DNA of 64,000 nucleotides. It comes from Macrostomum hystrix (taxonomy: Eukaryota > Platyhelminthes > Macrostomidae). Made by a program: the position numbers and the translations under genes. The notes beneath the pieces were generated by a model. That model had not been told where the DNA came from. It made no database searches and saw nothing but the letters and a program-made list of their open reading frames with translations. Positions 12,727 through 24,161 of the stretch are shown piece by piece. Location of the stretch: the NCBI GenBank assembly GCA_950097015.1, contig CATNEN010000006.1, positions 186,001-250,000 on the forward strand. Reading direction: 5' to 3'. Each line of letters starts with the position of its first letter. Position 1 is the stretch's first letter.

Positions 12727-12834
12727 TCGTTTTTAGTAAAAACGTAAACAAAATTTTTCTTTGTCGCTGAGAATTAAATATACGAGTTAACATTTGTGAG
12801 TTGTAGTATATTTAAGCTCGCGTGGGCGACGACC

Positions 12835-13402
12835 TGGCGAGACGGCGCGGCAAGGCCGTTCTGTGCGGGCGGTGCTGCTCTCCGAGGCTCTGTCGAACCG
12901 TGCCAGGTCCCAGCTGTTCCAGGCGGTTGTCGAGACCGCCCTGTTGTACAATGCTGAGACCTGGACGCTGACCGGGGCGCTCGAGGCGCAGCTCGACGCG
13001 GCGAATGCGGCCCTAGTTCGTGCCGCTTTTGGCGCCCGCCGTGACCCTGGCAGCGAGACAACTGAGTCCCTTTACCAGCGTGCGTGCCTGACGCGGCCTT
13101 CTGTCCTGCTGAGTCAGCGGCTCCTGCGGCTGGCCGGGCATGTCATCCGGGCCGAAGCCTAACTGCCCAGAGCCGCTGCAGGATGTCCTGCTGTGGAACT
13201 CGCAGGGACCGCGCAGGCGCGGCCAGGGACGATCAGCCCGCTATGTCGACCGTCTTTTTGAAGACGCGCGAGCACCCAGCCAGGCGGCCGGTGTGAAGCA
13301 TGTTAGAGACCTGGCTCTGATACGCGCGATTTGACGCTCCCCCTCTTGGCCACTTCTGTGGTCGGCGTGGGGCGTAAATATTACTATTATTATTATTATT
13401 AA
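12835..13402 (+). mobile_element. LINE 3' end with (TTA)n tail
   Basis: An ORF at 12,863-13,162 carries the post-RT block RSQLFQAVVETALLYNAETW and later LLRLAGHVIRAEA. After a frameshift there is a further Arg/Pro-rich segment. It ends in a (TTA)n tail at about 13,378-13,402. The block and tail resemble RTE- or Dong-like non-LTR elements; the exact clade is uncertain. It is a 5'-truncated copy and cannot be active. The related fragment at 10.9-11.4 kb lies on the other strand. Confidence 0.7.
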
Positions 13403-13735
13403 TGAGGTTGTCGCCTAGTGGTAAGGGCGTCGGACTCACGACTTGAAGGTCGGGGGTTCGATTCCCGACTCCACTGAAACAATTTGTGTCCTTTAGCAAG
13501 ACACTTAACTCTGCATTGCTTCAGTTCACCCAGCTGTTAAATGAGTACCAGCATCAGCTGGGATAATTGAAGGTGGGTGTGGCGTCCCCCCAGTCCATGG
13601 ACTGAACAGCTGTACGCAGCCTTCAGATGCGCCGCGCAATAGCTGCGGCTGTGCTGTCGGCTGCACATCTGGCCCGATTGGGGCGGGTGTAATCAATTAT
13701 TATTATTATATTATTATTATTATTAAGCTCGCGTG
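13403..13735 (+). repeat. SINE-V, near full length, joined to LINE tail
   Basis: This is a second close copy of the SINE at 12,421. It has its A-box region (GTCGCCTAGTGGTAAGGGCG), B box (GGTTCGATTCC) and body, and ends in an interrupted (ATT)n tail. It starts directly at the (TTA)n tail of the LINE fragment, so it probably inserted into that tail. Confidence 0.9.
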
Positions 13736-14949
13736 TAGATTTCCTTTTTGTTTCTTTAACATTATTTACGACTACATACGGTACGGTTTTTGACATGACG
13801 GCTTTTTATAACCTGAAATGAGAATCGCATGTGTTTGGCAGTTAGGCAATCGACGAGGTGGGTTCACAATATTATTAATTTGATTATTTAAAATATATGA
13901 ACTAATCATCATCCCACTGTTATCTAGACAGTATATAGGCCCTGAAGGCGTTAAAGTTAATTTTAGTTACCAAATTTTATGAAATTTAAATTTAAATTTA
14001 AATGAAATCGAAATGAAATGAAGTTAATGAAAATTAGCTTCTAATTTTTTAGTAAACATTTTCTTTGTGAAAGTTGGTTCTGCATAAGTCCGTAAAAGTT
14101 AATCTTGTCCGTTATTGTTACACCCAGTTGTCTTTAGATTTAATTTAAAATATATACTATACTACAGATACTATACTGTAGGATACTATACTACAGATAT
14201 CCACTTTATAGATGCGTATCAATAGCAAAAAACTGCTTTTCAACTTTCTTGGCTTAGTGTCATCGTAAAATCTTCAGATACGAGTATTTAACATATATGG
14301 TATTTTTTGTTATTATATACTATTTAGTACAATTACAAATCGATTTCTGAACGTCAATTTGAATATTTCTTTACTGTTAAACATTTGACAAACTGAGTTT
14401 AATTGTTTAGTAATTGGAAAAGCATGAAAGAAAGCAGGGTACTCTTATCAGGTCTTGACTCTTATTAAAATTATTTCTAATTTCTAATTATTTATTACTA
14501 TGTGATGCTCCCGGTGTGGACCCAGGTGAAATTAATAACCACAAACACGGCGAATATGTGTGTAGCGGTAGCTCTCAGACAATGACGGTAACAGTAGGCG
14601 ATGACGATCTCAATGTAGGATTGAATCCCTTCTTGCACTGCGGCGGGCAACAATTATGAAGTAAGGATAACAGAGGCTGAGATGCCGGTGCCTAAGGCGT
14701 GGCGAGATAGGATGGCGGTGCACTTCTGAGACTAGAAGGCTAGGTGGCGTGGTACAATGGGTTCTGGACACTAAGAAATGCCGGCCGGTAAATAGGGTAA
14801 ATAGGACTCTCCGACCATTGCAGACGGCGGAAGGGAGAGCGAGAAGTATCTGTCTGGCTGTCCCCAGCTCGTACAGTAGCGCCGGTCCAGCTCCCCAAAG
14901 CTAAAGCGACAAGATCTCTCCTTTCCTTGCTCTTGTGCAGCGTGCACAA
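13736..14949. other. AT-rich spacer
   Basis: The sequence is very AT-rich, with short direct repeats (AAATTT units near 13,980; ACTACAGATA near 14,160). From about 14,500 base composition rises toward that of the piggyBac relic. This part may be its degraded 5' end, but no transposase motif was found. Confidence 0.4.
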
Positions 14950-15982
14950 AACAACTAGATGCCTGACCAGCAGCTGTCGATCGATGAGACTCTGCTTATG
15001 TACAAAGGACGGGTACAGTTAAGCCCAGTACATCCCATCCAAGAAGAGCAAGTACGGAATCAAGCTGTATCGCCTATGTGAGGCCAAGTCTGGATTACCT
15101 ATGGAACTTTGCCGTCCACACGACGCAGCAGGAAAATACCAGATTCGTTGCTGGACTACCGCTCATAGACTGCGGAGCACTGTCTTTCAGCGAGCGAGTC
15201 GTCGCCGAGCTGTGCCGTGACGTTTTGCACCTCGGCCAACACATCTTCACCGACAGCTGGTTTACGTCGCATCGACTAGCTCTGTGACTGCTGGCCCGTG
15301 ACACCATGCTCACCGGCACCGTGCGCTAAGATCGTGGATCGGCACCACTGCTGCGAGGCTCTAACCTGCGCTCTACATCATCAGCATTCTCTAGGTGCGG
15401 CAGTGTGCTAGCGTGCAAGTTTGTTGACTCCAAGAGCAGCGCCAAAAGACTGTACCTACTTGACACGGCTGGCACTGCACAATGTCACGATGTTCGCCCT
15501 GATGGTCAGCTGCAAGTCAGCATCACCATGTAGTCGTTACATGGGTGGGTTGGACCACATGGACTCTAGCATGAGTCCCTACATGGTGGAAGTCATTGCG
15601 CTGGTTTAACAAGCTGGTCTTCCATATGATTTGTTATACTAGTCCGCAACGCTTAAATCGTGTACAACTTTCACGGTGGCAGCATGAACTTCCTGCACTT
15701 CCTCCGCAAGGCACTGGACATTCCGGTTGCGGAGACCGGCGTTGCCAAACGCTGAGGTAGCCCTCTGGCTGCAGCAGCGGGGCCAACTGGCTCAGGTAAC
15801 GGGCCTCCTGCTGCTGGTGGCGGTCCCAGACATTCGCCCAGCAAGGCGCACATGGAAGCTAGGACCCCTGATCCGGCCTCGCAAGCGGTGCAGTGTGCAA
15901 GAAGCGGACAGTTTTCGTCTGTGCCGCATGTCCGGGGATGCCAGCCCTGTGCTTAGGCGCGTGCTTCAGGGCCAGGCATTGA
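14950..15982 (+). pseudogene. piggyBac-type transposase relic
   Basis: Broken plus-strand frames follow the order of a piggyBac DDE transposase (DDE_Tnp_1_7 family). They are QQLSIDETLLMYKGR (first catalytic Asp region), KKSKYGIKLYRLCEAKSG, FTDSWFTSHRLAL (second Asp region) and MGGLDHMDSSMSPYMVEV (third Asp region). A C-terminal Cys-rich segment follows, with CxxC pairs and an ending ACFRARH. Several frameshifts and stops separate these blocks. No TTAA-flanked inverted repeats were identified. It is a dead copy. Confidence 0.8.
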
Positions 15983-17197
15983 CGTCTATTCTCTGTTTTT
16001 TACTTTGAGAACAGTTTATTATTTTTATGGTGACCGTCGGGAACGCGGTATAAAATCTAACGATGTTGCTCTAGACTTATAATTTGTTTCTGCCATCTCG
16101 CCCGGATGGTACCAGAGTGGACAAAAACTGCCACCCGCCTGGCTTAGGTTAAGAATGTAATGACGAACCACAAGCTTAATTTCTAGTATGGTAAATGTTT
16201 AATTAGAGTTGCCAACAAGAAATATTTTTGAAAACTTAAATACGGAAAGCTGACAACTTTAATGGTTTCGATTTTTCAGCACACTCGCCTTCGTTTTCTA
16301 TGAAGAATTAAGAACTGCGATTCTGAAACCCATATAAAACCGTTATCGTCGCATGAAGTACGAATATTATATTTTACGTATATTGATTTGTTTTCGAAGC
16401 ACAAAAATAGAAAACTGATCATGTAAAGAGTCGATTTGAAACTTTACAGACATGTTGAACAACTAAAACATCGAGCAGTAAAACGCATTTTAGTTAAATA
16501 TTTGCGGTTAGTGAAAATGGTTCAGCAAATCTACTATTAATATAATTATTGGAGTTTCATTGCTTAGAAAACAACACTAAATAGTAAAAAATTGTGCCTT
16601 ATCAGCTATGCCGGTGAGAAAAAATCAAGGCAGACAACTAGTAGTTGGTACTAAATTGTGTCAACTGCAATTACAATTGACACTAATATTGCCTCTAGTG
16701 TCAATAATCATTAGAGAAAATTAGAAAAAGCTGTTAATACACACCTTGATAGGCTATGACTGATTAGCTAGGGTACATATAGCTAAATCAACTAAAAAAT
16801 CATCATGCCAGATCCTCGTACTGTGGCGTGGTCAGAAACTTATTGACAGGGAAATATAGATATAAAACAGACAAAGTCCTGCAAAATGACAATAGTCACT
16901 TAGCGAGAAACACTTAAGAGAAAACAACAAATATTGCACACAAAAACACAAATTAAGTGCCAAATTGTCACAAAAGACAATTGAGATTCCCATACTGCAT
17001 TAAAAAAGTTGCAAAAATGTTTTTTCAGATTTTAATAACACGCAGATAAATATATTGTTATTGCCCGCATATAAATTATAAGATTCTAACAACAAGAAGG
17101 AAGGCTTCTAACAAATAGTGCAACAGCAAAAAGGTCTCAAATTCAAAGTCTAGTCCTAAAGGCCAGAAAATTCCTGAAAGCCAACTACTTCACTAAA

Positions 17198-19792
17198 CTA
17201 CTCACCGTACAAGAAGCTGGCCTTTTCAAAGGCTGTAGGATGCATTGCAATGTCCCGTTCACCGACCGGCTCAGCGTATGAGGCCCGCTCCGACTGGCGA
17301 ACGTACTCCTTGAACTCCTCCTCCTTGGCTTCGGCATTCGGATTGTGCCCCTGCTCGAGCTCCTTCTCCTCCAGGTGGTACGTCTTTGCCGGAGGTCTGT
17401 TCGCGAAATATACCACAAGAACCAGTAGCAAAATTATTACTAAAACACAAACGACAATCACAACTATCATCATTTTCATGCTGGCGTCGGACAAAGGTGA
17501 TTCGGGGCTTTTGAAGTCTAGGTTGACAGAAAGGAAGCTCAGACTGCCAGATGTGTCAAAGTCGGTCGAATAAAAGCACATTGGGTCAGCACGACAGTCC
17601 TTTGAACCCAGAGCGACGACCGGAGCTCCATATCGACTCTTCAACATGTTGACGTTGCCCATGTCAGCTGCATTCTTGTAACGGAAGTTGAACACGGGCG
17701 TCAGGCTGCTTCGCTTCTGCAGCTCAGTGCGCACATCTTCTCGAGTGATGGGAAGTATTTGGTACGTGATGCTCGTGCCGTTCGACCTGATCACAGAAAC
17801 AGTTTCATTCATCAGAATCCTGACGTCAGTGAGCAGGAAGTTGTCAATACGAAGAAACAGGTCCACATCGACCCCGATGTAAGATAGGTGTGCAGAGAAC
17901 TCCGGGCTCAAAGCAAACTTGAATGACGCGCCGTTACCAAGGTTGCACTTTTGAGTCACACAGTCATTGCTCGGATTCAGCACAAAGCTGTCCTTCGTTG
18001 GACGAGGGACGAACACGACGTCACCACCAGTCTGGGCTGCATAGCTAGACATGCCCAACTCCTTGGCATCAGCACTGGGCACACTGGCGTTGCACAAGAA
18101 TCTGTGAGTAAAGTTCGTGCCGAACGAAGCCTGTTGCGGAGGAACGCTTTCGATTGAAACATTCATCAGCTGAAATCCTGATCCCGCTGCTGGATAGCTT
18201 ATGCCGACGGCTGAGCTTCCACTACGGCTAACACGCAAGTTGAAGGCCGCTAGATTCTGCTCGGCCCAATTCACGACACCGCCAGATACGGATGGCAAAT
18301 AGAATTTCGGATCCAACGACACTGAAGATCTCAGTCCGGAGAAACTCACGCCACAACTGTAGGACAAGCTCTCACCTTGCATCGCAAATACCTTCGGAGG
18401 CAAGGTGCCACTATGGCCTCCGATAGTGGTCGCGAATGTCGGCATGGACACGACAGATACGTAGAATGTAAAGCTGACACTTGCAGTCATTCCAGCTGTG
18501 CACCTGTACTCACCAGCCTGAATTGACGAGACATCTTTTGAAAACTCGATGATGTTTGATGTTCTTGAGATCCGGACACCTTGTGTTCCGAAATCACTCC
18601 AGTCGGATGATCTAGGTGGTATGAGTAGCTGACCGTTGCGATAAAAAGTAAACACTGTTGTCGGGTCATCGCAAATGATTGGGCATACCAACTGGGAACT
18701 GTCCATTCCAGAGTAGATGGTAACATTTTCTTGAGTTCCACGCACCAACGTGCACGTTGAGCTCAGTGGATCGGGACACGTTGTGTAGGAAAAGTCTGTG
18801 CTCGGAATTCTACTTCGAACCTCGCTGATCTTTGAGTAGGGCACCACTTCGCCAGAAAAGGACACGGATAAACATATTGCAACATGAGAAGGGTTGACCC
18901 TCTGACTGTAGAATTGAGCAACTGACTTGTACAACTGGCACCTTGCATACCAAAGAATGCCAGTGGTTCTATCAAGAAACATTGTCTTCATTCTCTCTAT
19001 TCCAAAACCCGGAATTTTAGAATCATATGTCGTAAAAAGGAAGCTTCTGTCGTTCTGGGCACTAGAGCAGCCACTCGGGTCAAAGAACAAAATGGCTCCC
19101 ATATTGAGCTTGTGTCTGAAGAAACTTGGTGCTGATTGCAGAGCACTCACGATTCGGTTGTCCAGAAATGTAAAATTGTGAAAGTCACCTGTTCCGAGAT
19201 TCATCCGAGTCATCAGCTGGATAGACGGCTCAGTGAGAAAATGACGCTGATATCCTGCTGGTGTTGGCGAATCTTGGGGGAAATCGCTGATTGGATCCAA
19301 GTTCCAAATAGACAGAGTGTTTGACGTGAGTACTCCGCCACCGGCATACTCCACCCTGGCTGTAATAATCACCTTGGATGAAAACACACCAGAGAATGGC
19401 ACTGAAGAAGTCCCCATTCTAAGCTCGAATTCGTCAGTACTTGTCGACAACGATTTTAAACTAAATCGAATATCATTTGGGATTGTGCAAAGATCGGTGG
19501 AGGTGCTAGTTGTCAAGGAGGCCAGATCAACAGAATCTACAGTTGCTTTAGTGGGACAACTGACAAGCAGTGTTCGCTTAAGACCAGAGCCTCCAGGCAC
19601 GCCATCAACTCGCACCCTAAGAGTGAGTTTGCTATCTTTGCTGAGGAGTGCCATGGAGTTTTGCGATCCTGCCTCCCAGACATCACTCCAGACAAGTAGC
19701 AACTTTGATGCTTCAGAATACACAAACCGAGGCATTCGTTCACAATAGACTGACCAAGTCTGGAGACAAATTAACAGCAATAACAGTTTCAT
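17198..19792 (-). CDS. IgR family copy A, Ig-like type I membrane protein
   Basis: The ORF encodes 864 residues and looks like a type I cell-surface receptor. It has a signal peptide (about 1-17), then the MPRF hallmark. One Ig-like segment spans about 345-450, with Cys370 and Cys431 in a LVC and GEYRC setting. A second Cys-containing domain spans about 460-760, and there are several N-x-S/T sites. A TM helix lies at about 773-796, followed by a polar, tyrosine-containing tail. The final codons GGT GAG TAG lie across a consensus splice donor (TACG|GTGAGT at 17,206/17,205), so the apparent C-terminus may be intronic. The terminal exon present in copy B has been deleted here. The protein may therefore end in GE by read-through, or the locus may be decaying. 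Residues 1-207 are identical to copy B. The family was not recognised and ligands are unknown. Confidence 0.8.
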   Translation of the reverse strand: MKLLLLLICLQTWSVYCERMPRFVYSEASKLLLVWSDVWEAGSQNSMALLSKDSKLTLRVRVDGVPGGSGLKRTLLVSCPTKATVDSVDLASLTTSTSTDLCTIPNDIRFSLKSLSTSTDEFELRMGTSSVPFSGVFSSKVIITARVEYAGGGVLTSNTLSIWNLDPISDFPQDSPTPAGYQRHFLTEPSIQLMTRMNLGTGDFHNFTFLDNRIVSALQSAPSFFRHKLNMGAILFFDPSGCSSAQNDRSFLFTTYDSKIPGFGIERMKTMFLDRTTGILWYARCQLYKSVAQFYSQRVNPSHVAICLSVSFSGEVVPYSKISEVRSRIPSTDFSYTTCPDPLSSTCTLVRGTQENVTIYSGMDSSQLVCPIICDDPTTVFTFYRNGQLLIPPRSSDWSDFGTQGVRISRTSNIIEFSKDVSSIQAGEYRCTAGMTASVSFTFYVSVVSMPTFATTIGGHSGTLPPKVFAMQGESLSYSCGVSFSGLRSSVSLDPKFYLPSVSGGVVNWAEQNLAAFNLRVSRSGSSAVGISYPAAGSGFQLMNVSIESVPPQQASFGTNFTHRFLCNASVPSADAKELGMSSYAAQTGGDVVFVPRPTKDSFVLNPSNDCVTQKCNLGNGASFKFALSPEFSAHLSYIGVDVDLFLRIDNFLLTDVRILMNETVSVIRSNGTSITYQILPITREDVRTELQKRSSLTPVFNFRYKNAADMGNVNMLKSRYGAPVVALGSKDCRADPMCFYSTDFDTSGSLSFLSVNLDFKSPESPLSDASMKMMIVVIVVCVLVIILLLVLVVYFANRPPAKTYHLEEKELEQGHNPNAEAKEEEFKEYVRQSERASYAEPVGERDIAMHPTAFEKASFLYGE

Positions 19793-21831
19793 CTTTGATT
19801 AGCAACTGAAATTTTTTAACAGAACAGTACAGATTCTTGAATAAAAACTCAATGTTTAAAATAGAATATAAGTATACTTCATCTGCCAGGTTGTTTGCTT
19901 GCTGTTTCCTATTGAACTGTTGGTTTATACAAATATCTAGAATAGAAAAATAGTTAGTCTATTGTTTAGAAATGATTGTTAGGTCTTTTGCTAATTCTAG
20001 TACATTATAAAATAAAGTGAGTAACATTCATAGTCTACCTAATAAGCTACTTATTGTTATAAAGCCAGCTTTGACCTTACAAATTAGTTAAGTATAGACT
20101 AAAGTATAAATTATTGTTTAGAAACAAGGATGGTTATACTACAAGGTTTTGTGCTTTTATTAAAGAACAACAAAGATCTTGATCTAATTGAAAGAATAGA
20201 ACAAAACTTTTAATTTGTTTTAACACTATATTACATGAGTCACTTGGGTTCATCAGAAGCAGTTCTCTAGTCTAGAGTTCTGCCATAGCTATAGATATAG
20301 CCACTGCCAGTTTCAGAATACAGAGACAGAGTGGTCATACCATAAAGTACTTGTAAGATATGGTTAAGCCTTAGCTCCTATCTTGGCAGTGAAAATTTAG
20401 CTTTTTAGTTTGCTCTTATGGATATACATGCCTTATAGTACAAGATAACAGGCATATAGGAAGCAATAGGACAGGAGGTAAAAGTAATTTATTGAAGTTC
20501 ATTTAGAATTACCATCCCTTAGGTAGGCACTGTAGAATTTAAATATTGGATATATAATAGATAGGCAACACTACAATATGATTTTGGAGATATAGATGTG
20601 GATACACTTTTGAATTACAATTGAGCAACAATTTTAGACCCTATTTTTCAATATATTTTCATTTTATATTTTATATTTTATATTTTCAATTTCACTACAG
20701 TCATTTATGCTGTAAGTCCCCTGATTAGAATAAGTGAATAAGCCATTGTGCTGAATAACATCCCCTGATTAGAATAAGTGAACAAATAGCTATTTTGGAC
20801 TTTTCTGGTGTTACATTGCAGCCATTGTGCTGAATAACATTTTGCTGTTGACACCAAGATTCATAAATGCTGTGTTATGTTGCATTTCTGAGCTACAATT
20901 TTAGATCTTAAGTTGCGTGTCTACAGGTTTTCTACACTTATTCCTATAATGGTGAGTCACTAAGACTAAGACTAGTACAAAGTAATATGCATGGTGTGGC
21001 AATTTTTGTAACGGCATTTTTTGTGTACTACTTGACCTTTAAAAAAAATGTACCTAGTGTATTCCAGCTCTCCTGAAAGTGCCCCAGAAATTTCTAGTAT
21101 ACATGACATGATCCTATTTATATTATTGAACCAAGATGTCTATTCTAAAATAGTTTTAGTATTAGTCATTAGAAAACAACTTGCAACCTTAGCGTGATTC
21201 CTAAAAATTCTTGACTTCAGCTGTCTAGCAGCCCTAGCTGTCATCTAGCTAGCTACTTTTGTCAAAAGTATTTTAGTAAATTATAATATTTAATACTGTA
21301 TTACCAGTTAGCCACAAAATATGTAATGCTGGCGTCCTTATTTTTTATAATTAAAATGCTATTGAATCCATTTTTACTATGTAGGTACATACAAGTACTA
21401 TTACCACATGGGCTCTACCTCTAAACAAATTTTAGTTTTCATTTTCATGCTACTTTCTGTTCAGTAGAAATATAAACATTTAAATGTATTTTCGTTATCA
21501 ACATGAAAATTTTTATGTAACTAGAACTTTTTTGTACTATATCTAATGACAGAATACTTAGCAAGCAAGCAAAAAAGCACTCTCAAAAGAGGCATCTGCA
21601 TGAACTTGCAAACCTTGACTCTGAGGTGTAGTAGGACCCACTTTTGGCAGACTTACGTGTGTTTGGCAATGTCAAAGTGCCCTGCAAACATTGCATCCAG
21701 CTCTTGGATGTCTTCTTGACAGCATATTCAAGGTTGTCAAGGAGCCTTTAATGCAGTTATATAGCATTCATGCCCCATGCATAGCAAGGCTTGCATAGCA
21801 GAGTATAGCCTCTGCTTCATAATCATGGCTA
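19793..21831. other. Upstream flank of copy A
   Basis: The first 0.6 kb is nearly identical to the flank upstream of copy B. It includes TTTCAG, a strong 3' splice-site match, 13 nt before the ATG. About 20,440-21,560 has no counterpart in unit B. It holds a short duplicated phrase (CCCTGATTAGAATAAGTGAA at about 20,720 and 20,763) and an (ATTTT)n-like run near 20,660. No ORF was supported. Confidence 0.5.
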
Positions 21832-22479
21832 GGGTAATGTATCATCAACCAAACAAGAATGTGTATTTTTTTTAACTTCAAACCTAAGCTACAGATTTTC
21901 TATTTAAGATATGATGATAAATCAAAAGCCAAGTTATAAAAAACAGACTTTACATCTTTCTAAAAATTATCTGCTTTTGCTATTTTATCAAATAGAAAAA
22001 AGTTATTCCAGCTTTTTATCTAAAACTGAACAATGATTTTAGTGTATCTTCAAACCAAACAGAGAATTTGATGTTTGGTTTTACAATTTGAGTGAGTGGT
22101 TTAATCCTATTTTAAGGAGTAAACTATCATGAATTATGTAATTTGAAAGCATTTTTCATGCTCTATAAGTAACTACATTTATGGTCATTTAATTGGCAAG
22201 CAACCACATACAATCTTTGTCTAAAGTATATACTGAAAAAAATGTTTGTTAAAAAGTATGCTTTTGCAATAAAAATTTCTACTGAAACATCTATATCTTT
22301 CTTTCCTCTTAATGCTTCATTGCACATCATGCCTCAGCTTGTAGATAATTTCTCCAACTTTCAAATTAGTTGTTCTGGGAAACACAATAGCTTGTTTCTG
22401 ACTTGCATGAGACCAAGGAAGAAGTCAAAATTCTTGTTCGGTTTTGAAGATACACTGTTTGGTTGATGATACATTACCC
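21832..22479. mobile_element. 648-bp MITE with TA target duplication
   Basis: Perfect 24-bp terminal inverted repeats begin GGGTAATGTATCATCAACCA and are flanked by TA on both sides. The corresponding site in unit B (near 38,994) lacks the element and has the flanks joined, which shows insertion after or during divergence of the units. A 74-codon ORF inside (22,242-22,466) has no transposase features. TA duplication points to a Tc1/mariner-related or similar mobiliser, not identified. Confidence 0.85.
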
Positions 22480-23308
22480 TATCCTTTGTGGTACCAGAAT
22501 GCTAAAGCTCTTTATGATTATATTTTACATTGCTTCACAATGGATCATTTAATTATATCGAAAAAAACTTTAGTTACTTACTAGCTAACTGCTAATAGCT
22601 AGGCCTAAATTGCCTAATTGGGCTTTGGAGTTTAGAGTTTAGAATTTGAAGTCTAGTAAGAAAATAACGTAGGCCTATTATTATTAATGTATTAACATAT
22701 TTAGGCATAACTATAGATTTCACAGTTGTAATGCTTTTATATGTACGACTGATTTAGAATTAAATAAATGAAGCTGTAATTGTAATAAATATATTAGACT
22801 CTGTATAAGGAACAAAACATAGTGATATGCTATGTATATGTGTAGGCCTATGCCTATCATTTAGCCATCATACGAATTACTAGTACTGAATCAATAATGT
22901 TCCAGCTAGGCATTAGTTGAAATATATTTTAGGCCTACTATTGAAAGAATCCCAAAAAAGAAATGTGTTGCTAAGCTAAAAGGGCTTTACAGCAACTTTA
23001 TAAAGAGTAACCTGGAATAAAAAAACTTCTTGAGAAAGCCGAACGGTGTGACCTGCTTTTTAAAATCTAGGAAGTCGTAAATAATGAAAAGGTTGCACTT
23101 AATGCGGAAATGTTATTATAAAACTTGGTCATTTTAGATCTATGAGATTTTAGATTTCCTGAAGCAATTAAAAGTAAATAGCTAAGAAACTGTTCGAAAA
23201 TTTCCTGAACATTGCAGATTTGTTTAAATCGCCACAGAAATACATTAATTTAATTAAATATGTTTAAATTTGATTTCCATGAATATGATGGTCCTTGAAG
23301 CTTGAAGT
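22480..23308. other. Unit A flank shared with unit B
   Basis: AT-rich sequence matching about 39,000-39,750 of unit B with scattered small indels. No gene was seen. Confidence 0.5.
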
Positions 23309-23738
23309 CAGTGCGTATCTAGGGGGGATACGGGGATCTATCCCCCTATTTTGCTAACTTATAATGAATGCGAAGGATGGAATTTTTTATTTTTATATTA
23401 TAAAATATTGCTCTCTCATCGATGACGTCAATCAATCATCACTTAAATACTCGTGTTTTTTGTTAAGCGAATTAGTGAAGCCAATTACATGATGACGAAT
23501 GACGATAGATCAGATTCAGATGTATGGATGGGGTTGTAATTGTAATCGAAAGGTATCAATTCACCTTATAATAATTGACTATCCTGGTGCTGTATGGCGT
23601 CAAGACGTTTTAAACTTTGTTCTTAATTAATCATCTGAACTAAAGCACGCGCTTGCTTTTTTGCTGACACAATTAAAAATGATTTTGTTATACTAATAGC
23701 ATTTATCCACCCATTTCAAGATCCTAGCAACGCCACTG
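23309..23738. mobile_element. hAT-like MITE (candidate)
   Basis: Imperfect inverted ends are CAGTGCGTATCTAGG at the left and, read inward from the right, CAGTGGCGTTGCTAGG. These are typical of hAT ends. The segment is absent at the matching place in unit B. A clean 8-bp target duplication was not found, and there is no transposase ORF. Confidence 0.55.
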
Positions 23739-23820
23739 GTCCGATGAGCGTTACGAGGTAGTTTAAAATCGGTTCTCACACGGCCTGGCTATATAACGAT
23801 CTTTATAATGTATATAGTAT

Positions 23821-24056
23821 AGGGTCTCGCAATATGAAATGCGGCGTGAAAAGATGCATACACAAATTTATTATCAAAAGTTCTTAATTTTTACGAGCTA
23901 TATTTAGCGTGTGGAGGTGCGAGAGCGTGGCGTGAGTCAAAAACACCCCCGGCTTAGCGCGCCGGCAGGCGCGGTGCACCCACCCCTCGTCTAGGCGGCC
24001 GGGGTTTGAGTGTGAATGCACCGCAGACGGCGCTGCGTGCGGGCTTGACCGCCACA
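23821..24056 (-). repeat. 3' LTR of the gypsy-type element
   Basis: Nearly identical over most of its length to 31,603-31,828. It differs mainly at the outer AT-rich end. A purine-rich tract on the minus strand (CGGGGAAGCCG) lies just inside it, as expected for a polypurine tract. Confidence 0.85.
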
Positions 24057-24161
24057 CGGCTTCCCCGAGCACCGAGCTAGGCTCTGAACGTCGTTGGGCG
24101 ACGTCATGCTGAAGCATCTGTCCGACCTGGGGCTCCGCTGCCTCCTGGACCTCCTGAACCT

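Noticed and set aside
17198-17206. GE as the true C-terminus of the IgR family
   Set aside because: The codons overlap a perfect splice donor, and copy B offers a phase-matched terminal exon. For copy A alone it may still be used.
22242-22466. 74-aa ORF as a gene
   Set aside because: It lies wholly inside the MITE and lacks transposase features.
23821-24056. Promoter or CpG-island-like GC-rich segment
   Set aside because: An almost identical copy at 31,603-31,828 in the same orientation shows it is an LTR.
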